This document shows positions 56,752 to 64,000 of a DNA stretch of 64,000 nt, piece after piece. This DNA comes from Nephrocerus scutellatus (Eukaryota; Arthropoda; Insecta; Diptera; Pipunculidae): NCBI GenBank assembly GCA_947095585.1, contig OX352763.1:15735462-15799461 (forward strand). The letters are read 5' to 3'. Positions within the stretch are counted from its first letter, which is position 1, and every line of letters starts with the position of its first letter. A program made the translations under genes and the position numbers. The notes under the pieces are model-generated. The model was not told where the DNA came from. It saw nothing but the letters and a program-made list of their open reading frames with translations, and made no database searches.

Positions 56752-57325
56752 ATGGTTATATTAAATTTACATAGATTTTTGAAATCTGCCGCCGAACTAA
56801 TAAATTCGTTTTATCCGGCTGTTTCTCAAAACTATCACATTTTGAACCGGTTGCGAGAAGAGGCCATTCGTGCTACTAAAAATGGAGACACCCACGAAAT
56901 AAACAATCAAATTCTTGCCATGTTAATAGGCATAGTCACTCAATATAAGTGTATCGATACCGCTGTAAACACTGATGAGGAAGTTAATTATCTAACTGAG
57001 TTCCTAAACTCACTTAATTCGTCTGGATTGCCACCTTACAGTTTGATCTCCAATTATTTTACTACGGCTTCTCGACTCGCCAAAACTAAGACTGTGCGTA
57101 AAAGAGATGCCGGGCAATATAATTGAAGCGACTATCTTGACAGAAAAGGGACAGTGTGAAACAGTTTTTATCCCACGGATAGCACTCATTTCGACGGATC
57201 TTGCGTTTTCGATGACGATCAATAAGTCGGACAGTTTATTAAGTACTGCGGAGTATAGATTTGAGATCGCCATGTTTTTCCCACGGACAACTCAATTTTG
57301 GTTGCTCTGGGTTCGGTTGACATAA
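56752..57325 (+). pseudogene. Helitron Pif1-like helicase C-terminus, decayed (copy 1)
   Basis: A 124-codon frame (56752-57126) has 'AIRATKNGDTHEINNQILAM', 'YKCIDTAVNTDEEVNYLTEF' and 'LNSLNSSGLPPYSL', the typical linker and start of the C-terminal helicase domain of animal Helitron RepHel proteins. The following 'LK.G..IILLRNLN' part is mutated beyond recognition. In another frame (57107-57325) 'NIIEATILTEKGQCETVFIP' and 'RIALISTDLAFSMTINKS' resume the domain, with the usual segment between 'PTDLPF' and 'AFAMTINKSQGQ' deleted, and the end 'GQSL' lost. The frame change lies near 57115. Helicase motifs I-III and Rep are absent: a non-functional remnant. Confidence 0.88.
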
Positions 57326-57574
57326 GAATTTATTTATTCTTGCTCTTGAAGTGAAACTAACAACCATGTTTTGTTTTAAATTAATTTGTTTATTTAATTT
57401 TATTTTATAATTTAAATACTATAGCTGTAATTTAAAATATATTTTATTAAATAAATTTTGTTAATAAAAACTGCAATTTTACCTTATAGATAGATATAAT
57501 TCTTTTTTCTACCCCTGCCTAATAGAAGATTGTGATGAATAAATACCTGGGCAACGCCGGGTAATCAGCTAGTT

Positions 57575-57775
57575 CAAATATAATACTCGTGGCGCTTTAA
57601 GCTCATTTTCCGGTCTCAGACAGTACGTCAGAGATTCATCCTTTGCCGTGACGCAAGTCATTCAGGGAGTCCAACCTTGGCAATGAGTCTCTTTATAAAA
57701 ACAAAAAAAAATGCTTTACCAAGCTCTGTGCTTTCGCACCATTATAACTTACAAGATACGTGCTCATAGTTCCTA
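57575..57775 (+). pseudogene. LINE 3' fragment with retroposon insertion, split by the Helitron
   Basis: TTCAAATATAATACTCGTGG corresponds to the LINE C-terminal phrase at 49580-49600. At 57645-57705 it is interrupted by the short poly(A)-tailed retroposon (GACGCAAGTCATTCAGGGAG, CAATGAGTCTCTTTATAAAA), then continues with GCTTTACCAAGCTCTGTGC. The duplicate is at 61302-61500. Confidence 0.65.
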
Positions 57776-57779
57776 AAAT

Positions 57780-58448
57780 TTTAGGGATGAAGATCTCGCT
57801 TGCGCGTGTGTCTATTATAAATCATAAAGTCAAACGTATTTATGTATGTTTGGGATCTCCTCGTTATCAGTTTTAATTTTTAGAAACTAGCACTGTTTTT
57901 GAAGGCATTCTTCTTATCTACAAAAAACAATAGCGTTATTCGACATATAGTAATTTAATCGCCGTCTTTCATTCAATTCATGAATACACGCTTGTTGGTC
58001 TCTCTAGCAATATTTCGCTTGAGTACCTTAATAGGTCTTTAGGTACCCATTACTAAATGACTTAATCCTTCTTTTTATGTGCTGTCATTCTTATCTTCCG
58101 AAGATCTGGCGGTAAATATGACAAAAGCTTATTTTGTAATTATTCTGTCTTCAGATATTTGTTTGTGGTCTTAGATGTTTGCTTTTCATGTTTACTTTTG
58201 TTGTAGAACAGTAGAACATCATTTAAGGTAAAAAAAGAACCACATAATAACCAAGTCTAATTGTTGATTAAGTAGAGAAAGAAAAACTTAAAGATAAATA
58301 TATTGCGCGTGCGACAATTTGACGTCAACCTCGGTCTTATTTTTTATTTACTACAAACATGTTGAGTATACTGAACATCCAACATATTATTATTTATATT
58401 ATTTAGCCAAGCTTAAAGAGTAGGAGTTTTTATGTTCGGGAATGAGTT
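57780..58448. other. Unassigned part of duplication C, copy 1
   Basis: No coding support. It contains the about 220-base segment (58090-58315) that is absent from copy 2. Confidence 0.5.
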
Positions 58449-59394
58449 TAGGAAGAAGCCACAATGGTATCTTGTCTTGAATGATAGAGGAGAAAATCTT
58501 ATACGCGGTACTCAACAACGTTATAACACGATAATTGCTGCATATTGATATCTCTTATGTATGGGACACAGGATGCTTCTTCGCCAGTCTTCTGGCATTG
58601 TTTTTTCCTCCTATATTTGCACAATAAGTTCATGAATTGCTTGGTGTATTGCGGGGCGTCCTGTTTTAATCAGCTCCGCTGGGATACCATCAGATCCCGG
58701 GGCCTTATTATTTTTGAACCGATTTATCGCTCTACTAACTTCGTCTATGCTTGGTGACGGCTGCATAATTTAAATTGAATGGTTAGGTTGATTTGGGGGG
58801 TATTTAGAAAAATGTAACGATTGATACTTTTAACTTTTTTTTTGCATGCGCTATATATGTAGGATACCTCATTCAACATATAAATTAACTGTTTTTTAAA
58901 AATACTTGCATAACCCCTTATCCACGTAGCCCTTGAATTCTTCGTATTATGTGATAACGACAAGTTTCGTTGGAATAACAAAATGCTATTAAAAGTACAT
59001 CATCCTTTGTGTTCATTGCTTTTCGAACTGTCGGTAATTCGTTTAGAACTTAAGGGCAATTTAATATATTTAGCCAGGTGCAACAGATCACAGTTGCATT
59101 CCTCCTTTCCACATAATCTATCTATCTATCTATATATATAAAATAGAGAATTTATTTGTATATTTGTATATTTGTGCCTAACTAGCTCTGGAACGCCTTG
59201 ACCAATTTCAACCAAACTTGGTATACATATTAGTTACTATGTATAATCAAATATAGGTGGTGGGGGGTAGCAGCATTTTTGGCTGTGGGAGACGTGGCAG
59301 GCGATTTTAGTGTCGGACCCGCCGTTTTCGGTATCGCCGAGACGAATAGTGCTGGTAGTAAGTACACTCCTATGGATGAGTTATATTCCCGCAG

Positions 59395-60355
59395 GGGGGT
59401 GGGTGACCAATATTAGAGTAGATTCTATGATTTTCGGGGTCGCTGAGTTGAATGGTGATGGTAAGACAGCTCTAGGGGCATGGGGTCGATACCGGAGGGG
59501 GAGGGGGGTGACTGATATTAGTGTCGATTCTATGGTTTTCAGGGTCGCTGAGTTGAATGGTGATGGTACGACAGCTCTAGGGGGATGGGGTCGATAACGG
59601 AGGGGGAGGGGAGTGACCGATATTAACTTTTTTGTGTCGATTCTATGGTTTTCGGGGTCGCTGAGTTGAATGGTGATAGTAAGACAGCTCTAGGGGGATG
59701 GGGTCGATAACGGAGGGTGAGGGAGGTGACCGATATTAGTGTCGATTCTATGGTTTTCAGGGTCGCTGAGTTGAATGGTGATGGTACGACAGCTCTAGGG
59801 GGATGGGGTCGATAACGGAGGGGGAGGGGAGTGACCGATATTAACTTTTTTGTGTCGATTCTATGGTTTTCGGGGTGTCTAAGTTGAATGGTGATGGTAA
59901 GACAGCTCTAGGGGAATGGGGTCGATAACCGAGGGGGAGGGGGGTGACCGATATTAGTGTTGATTCTATGGTTTTCGGGGTCGTTAAGTTGAATGGTGAA
60001 TGGTAACAGCTCTAGTGGAATGGGGTCGATAACGAAGAGGGAGGGGGGGCGACCGATATTAGTGTCGATTCTATGGTTTACCGGGTCGCTGAGTTGAATG
60101 GTGATGGTAAGACAGCTCTAGGGGGATGGGGTCGATAACGGAGGGGGAGGGGGTGCCCGATATTAGTGTCGATTCTATTGTTTTCGGGGTCGCTGAGTTG
60201 AATGGTGATGGTAAGACAGCTCTAGGGGGATGGGGTCAATAACTGAGGGGGTGACCGATATTAGTGTCGATTCTATAGTTTTCGGGGTCGCTGAGTTTAA
60301 TGGTAATGGTAAGCCAGCTCTAGGGGGATGGAGTCGGTAACTGAGGGGGGGGGCA
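59395..60355 (+). repeat. G-rich minisatellite, nine units
   Basis: Same unit as 55890-56640; starts near 59420, 59524, 59635, 59741, 59853, 59960, 60066, 60168 and 60260. The two extra units reproduce the pair variants 'TTTTCAGGGTCGC' and 'TTAACTTTTTTGTGTCGATT', so a two-unit block was duplicated (or lost in copy 1). Confidence 0.92.
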
Positions 60356-60471
60356 GATATGAATAGTGGTGTATAGAATGGTACTCGGGGACCATTTGGT
60401 GACAAATTTGGGGGTGAGGACATTGTCGCCCCTACTTCAAATTGGAAAAGGTAGATTAGTAGCCGTGTTTT

Positions 60472-61045
60472 ATGGTTATATTAAATTTACATAGATTTTT
60501 GAAATCTGCCGCCGAACTAATAAATTCGTTTTATCCGGCTGTTTCTCAAAACTATCACATTTTGAACCGGTTGCGAGAAGAGGCCATTCGTGCTACTAAA
60601 AATGGAGACACCCACGAAATAAACAATCAAATTCTTGCCATGTTAATAGGCATAGTCACTGAATATAAGTGTATCGATACCGCTGTAAACACTGATGAGG
60701 AAGTTAATTATCTAACTGAGTTCCTAAACTCGCTTAATTCGTCTGGATTGCCACCTTACAGTTTGATCTCCAATTATTTTACTACGGCTTCTCGACTCGC
60801 CAAAACTAAGACTGTGCGTAAAAGAGATGCCGGGCAATATAATTGAAGCGACTATCTTGACAGAAAAGGGACAGTGTGAAACAGTTTTTATCCCACGGAT
60901 AGCACTCATTTCGACGGATCTTGCGTTTTCGATGACGATCAATAAGTCGGACAGTTTATTAAGTACTGCGGAGTATAGATTTGAGATCGCCATGTTTTTC
61001 CCACGGACAACTCAATTTTGGTTTCTCTGGGTTGGGTTGACATAA
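60472..61045 (+). pseudogene. Helitron Pif1-like helicase C-terminus, decayed (copy 2)
   Basis: Same structure as 56752-57325, including the same frame change near 60835 and the same internal deletion, so the damage predates the duplication. Differences are single substitutions, e.g. Gln to Glu at residue 64 ('IVTEYKCID'). Confidence 0.88.
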
Positions 61046-61959
61046 GAATTTATTTATTCTGGCTCTTGAAGTGAAACTAACAACCAAGTTTTGTTTTAAA
61101 TTAATTTTATGAATGTTTATTTAATTTTATTTTATAATTTAAATACTATAGCTGTAATTTAAAATATATTTTATTAAATAAATTTTGTTAATAAAAACTG
61201 CAATTTTACCTTATAGATAGATATCATTCTTTTTTCTACCCCTGCCTAATAGAAGATTGTGATGAATAAATACCTGGGCAACGCCGGGTAATCAGCTAGT
61301 TCAAATATAATACTCGTGGCGCTTTAAGCTCATTTTCCGGTCTCAGACAGTACGTCAGAGATTCATCCTTTGCCGTGACGCAAGTCATTCAGGGAGTCCA
61401 ACCTTGGCAATGAGTCTCTTTATAAAAACAAAAAAAAATGCTTTACCAAGCTCTGTGCTTTCGCACCATTATAACTTACAAGATACGTGCTCATAGTTCC
61501 TAAAATTTTAGGGATGAAGATCTCGCTTGCGCGTGTGTCTATTATAAATAATAAAGTCAAACGTATTTATGTATGTTTGGGATCTCCTCGTTATCAGTTT
61601 TAATTTTTAGAAACTAGCACTGTTTTTGAAGGCATTCTTCTTATCTACAAAAAACAATAGCGTTATTCGACATATAGTAATTTAATCGCCGTCTTTCATT
61701 CAATTCATGAATACACGCTTGTTGGTCTCTCTAGCAATATTTCGCTTGAGTACCTTAATAGTTCTTTAGGTACCCATTACTAAATGACTTAATCCTTCTT
61801 TTTATGTGCTGTCATTCTTGACATTTGACGTCAACCTCGGTCTTATTTTTTATTTACTACAAACATGTTGAGTATACTGCACATCCAACATATTATTATT
61901 TATATTATTTAGCGAAGCTTAAAGAGTAGGAGTTTTTATGTTCGGGAATGAGTTTATGG

Positions 61960-62555
61960 TGCGGAGCTCTGGCAAATTAATTGTTATGAATTTTTTAACC
62001 CTTCCAACTGCCCTGTTACTGTTACTGTTAGACATATCCTTTTTGTAGCTTATGCCGCCAAAATCTATCCAATGATACCACTTAGTGTGTCGTCATAATT
62101 TTGAATTTCAATTCGGTCACCTTCAAAAATTTATGTTGGACTTATTCATTCTGGCGAACATAAAATATTTGCTCGGTATAGAAATCCAAGGCATCATGTA
62201 GTAAAGACTATGCAATTGTCGCCAAGGACATTTTATCATAAGCTCGTCCCATCTTTTTTTTAAATAAAGCAGCTTTGAAATATCGAAAAAAGTGTATTTC
62301 CGGTTAAAATACAATCGATGCCATTAATTATGGAACACAAAATCATTCAAATGTCTTCAGGGAAAAGCCAGCACACTGAACCCAATTTGTCATGACGATT
62401 TCGCGTAAATCCGGCTTATTGGCATAGACCGTAAACAAGGAAAAAAAAAAGATGGTGCGTGGACGTCTTTATATTAAGTGCGCGTGCCGGCTGGCTGGCT
62501 GGCTGGTCAGATCTTGTGATCAATTTTTAATTTGTTATTCAACGTTGGCATTGCC
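61960..62555. other. Unassigned stretch with one GCTGGCTGG repeat head
   Basis: TTAAGTGCGCGTGCCGGCTG, GCTGGCTGGCTGGTC and TGATCAATTTTTAA (62473-62530) match the head of the 40805-41930 family but without the core array; the head is truncated where a LINE begins. Confidence 0.7.
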
Positions 62556-62559
62556 ACTG

Positions 62560-63240
62560 CGCAGTTCTTTTTCTATTTCTCTTATTCTTTTGGAGTCGTT
62601 CCAATGAATTGGAAACAGCCTTTATCCAGCCTGTTCCTAAAAAAGGCGTATCGTCATCTCTTTCCTCATACCAACCAATTGCGCTAACATTCATACTTTC
62701 CAAGGTCATGGAACGCTCATCAATCGTAAGCTTATGCAATACCTTGAATCACGTGAAATCCTTAGCGACCAGCAGTACGGTTTTCGTAGGCAACGTTCTA
62801 CAGGTGACCTGATGGCTTATCTCACTAAAAAATGGAACCAGTCTATTCACAAATTTGATGAAAACAAAGTGGTCGCATTCGATATATCCAAGGCTTTTGA
62901 CAGAGTTCGGCATCAAGCTCTTTTGTGGAAAATGTATGCTTATGGAATTGATAAGGCCCTGCTTGATTGGACAAGTAACTACCTTTCTGGCCGTTCTATC
63001 TAGGCCGTGTTGGACGGTTTCAAATCTAATGTTCACCGCATAACCCCATAGGCCTTGGTCCGCAACGGTCTGTCGCGCCAAATTTGTTGAGTTTGGTAGT
63101 CGTTGGCAATATAAACACACATCAGTTGTCTTTAAGAGTTATCTTTCTTATCTTTCCAACTATCCCACGAAATTTCCTATCACTTACGTTACACTCTGCT
63201 TAGCATTAAAAGGTTGCAAATCTTTGAGCGTGTGTATATA
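62560..63240 (+). pseudogene. LINE reverse transcriptase relic, plus strand, deleted
   Basis: 'FIQPVPKKGVSSSLSSYQPI' (62620-62680) and 'LSDQQYGFRRQRSTGDLMAY' with 'KVVAFDISKAFDRVRHQALL' (62765-62925) are RT motifs 0 to A, with the catalytic Asp of 'FDISKAFDR' intact. 'YGIDKALLDWTSNYLSGRSI' follows, with TAG at 63001, then 'AVLDGFKSNVHRI'. A SINE tail fragment (63045-63085) replaces the middle, and the C-terminal end (TTTCCAACTATCCCACGAAA, AGGTTGCAAATCTTTGAGC, 63155-63232) follows. The YADD box is missing. It is the best conserved RT stretch of the family in this window. Confidence 0.88.
63045..63090 (+). repeat. SINE 3' tail fragment
   Basis: ATAGGCCTTGGTCCGCAACG and GTCTGTCGCGCCAAATTTG match the last 40 bases of the SINE family. 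Very short. Confidence 0.7.
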
Positions 63241-63244
63241 ATTA

Positions 63245-64000
63245 AAAAAAATCTGGTTCCGGGAAGTTCAAAATCGCCCACATGTTAAAATAAAATAGCG
63301 AAAATCACAAAAGTCTCGTTGACATCTTGTTGCTAGATAATTCTTTTCAAATTCGTTCACATGGTTTCCTTGATTGGCAAGAAACGGTATAACGTGGCTT
63401 CTACCTTAAAATATGTAATTCAAAACCCAAATGAATAGGAAATTAATTATTAATGGGTATTCTGCTTCCGAAGTAACAAAGAAATTTAATTATAACTCGA
63501 AGGACATAAATAATGGAGGCAGTCTGAAAAGAGCGGAAATGAAAATCAAAACATTGTTTGTAAAATAGCATTATTTTCCATTAAATTGGAGAGTAGTTTC
63601 TCTTAAAGTAGCCTTAATCAAATTGAAAGCAATTTTGTGGAAAGCCTACAAAAAAGGGACAAATTCTAATTCGGCTGCGGTGTCTTTTTCATTTGGCAAA
63701 AAATAATTCCCTTTTTTTTGAGATTTGAGGACAAATGAACGATTTCTGATTTCTGATTTCTTAACAAAAATTATATCATCTCAGTGAGTACAGAGAGAAC
63801 AAAAGAACAATTTATTTTAAACTGTACAAGATAACCAAGTAGTGATTAATTTAAAAAATATGATTTGATATATGATAGATTGATTATAAAATAAACACGT
63901 AGTGTACTATGATTTAATAAATTGACTCAATTAGTTTGTTTGCAATCTAACGAGCATGATGAGCACCTTTCTGCGAGTAATGTACGCTATTTTTCACACC
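63245..64000. other. Unassigned AT-rich stretch at the right edge
   Basis: No repeats or genes recognised. GATTTCTGATTTCTGATTTC near 63743-63762 is a small tandem. Confidence 0.35.

Larger units (their letters stand above)
55627..57572 (+). mobile_element. Helitron, copy 1 (non-autonomous)
   Basis: The 5' end TCTATATATATAAAATAGAG follows a (ATCT)n tract; the exact TC is the last of several possible ones. The 3' end is ACCTGGGCAACGCCGGGT (hairpin), AATCAG and CTAG at 57569-57572, before a T. No TIR and no target duplication, as expected. Inside are a G-rich minisatellite (55890-56640) and a decayed Pif1-type helicase end (56752-57325). No Rep endonuclease was seen. Confidence 0.85.
54914..58448. 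repeat. Tandem duplication C, copy 1 (about 3.5 kb)
   Basis: TAGGAAGAAGCCACAATGG is at 54914 and again at 58449. Order and sequence are then shared over the LINE relic, an unassigned 0.35-kb block, a Helitron, a LINE 3' fragment and the flank up to GTTCGGGAATGAGTTTA. Confidence 0.95.
59129..61299 (+). mobile_element. Helitron, copy 2, from duplication C
   Basis: Same ends and contents as copy 1; CTAG at 61296-61299. The minisatellite (59395-60350) has nine units instead of seven, which makes this copy longer (about 2171 against 1946 bp). Confidence 0.85.
58449..61957. repeat. Tandem duplication C, copy 2
   Basis: Relative to copy 1, it lacks about 33 bases near 58470, has two more minisatellite units within the Helitron, and lacks about 220 bases after GCTGTCATTCTT near 61820. 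Scattered base changes exist (e.g. CAATATAAG at 56941 against GAATATAAG at 60661). It ends at GTTCGGGAATGAGTTTATGG, where copy 1 has the junction TTTAGGAAG. So C is older than A and B. Confidence 0.95.

Noticed and set aside
55777..59597. Frames with repeated 'VDSMVF.VAELNGD' units on the plus strand and Pro-rich units on the minus strand
   Set aside because: They track the minisatellite unit, are interrupted by stops at each unit where length is not a multiple of three, and have no start or neighbour that suggests expression.
1..64000. CRISPR-like array, bacterial operon or defence island
   Set aside because: Tandem repeats here have 100-bp-scale units without unique spacers, coding frames are fragmentary transposon relics or exons with GT donors, and nothing prokaryotic was recognised.

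Overview
This is an AT-rich, intron- and transposon-dominated window from an animal nuclear genome, most likely a higher fly (Diptera, Brachycera; the repeat types would fit a tephritid or muscid). The evidence is long Gln/His/Ser-rich coding exons of the fly regulatory-gene style with GT donors, a tRNA-derived SINE, several LINE (non-LTR) relics, mariner-like relics, Helitrons with canonical ends and one BEL/Pao relic. No bacterial-type gene, operon, CRISPR array or intact tRNA was found.

Host coding content is small. Two exons look real. One is at 20247-20923, with an in-frame upstream stop, a good start context and a GTAAGT donor. The other is at 52601-53427, with its own ATG and a GTATGG donor. 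Both end in phase 2. The only early phase-compatible acceptor in the second exon is the AG at 52631-52632, so they can be read as consecutive exons of one regulatory gene with an intron of about 31.7 kb, or as alternative first exons. I do not recognise the gene; no DNA-binding domain lies in the window, so the conserved part is probably to the right.

Layout. 1-6.1 kb: BEL/Pao integrase relic, LINE relic, two mariner relics. 6.1-10.7 kb: mostly unassigned sequence. 10.7-15.7 kb: a short mariner-like element with terminal inverted repeats (TIRs), two copies of a miniature mariner in inverted head-to-tail mirror arrangement, a Helitron-like end, an unusual MITE with 8-bp target duplication, a LINE relic and a SINE fragment. 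15.7-20.2 kb: LINE relics, then the probable 5' region of the gene. 20.9-52.6 kb: the presumed large intron, containing a DUF4780-like relic, SINEs, LINEs, satellite-like arrays, and two tandem duplications (unit 2128 bp and unit 1698 bp). 51.7-52.35 kb: a GA/GATA-rich purine tract just upstream of the second exon. 53.4-64 kb: the following intron, with a third tandem duplication (unit about 3.5 kb) whose two copies each carry a Helitron with a G-rich minisatellite and a decayed helicase C-terminus.

The most notable signals are structural: three independent, almost undiverged local tandem duplications within about 32 kb, the perfect-looking long hairpin of two MITEs, the internally amplified 8-bp-TSD MITE, the G-rich Helitron minisatellite that differs in unit number between two duplicated copies, and a SINE family with at least nine copies or fragments, one with a perfect 12-bp target duplication. 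I found no convincing new multi-gene system. All similarity statements rest on reading translations and remembered family motifs; no search was run.
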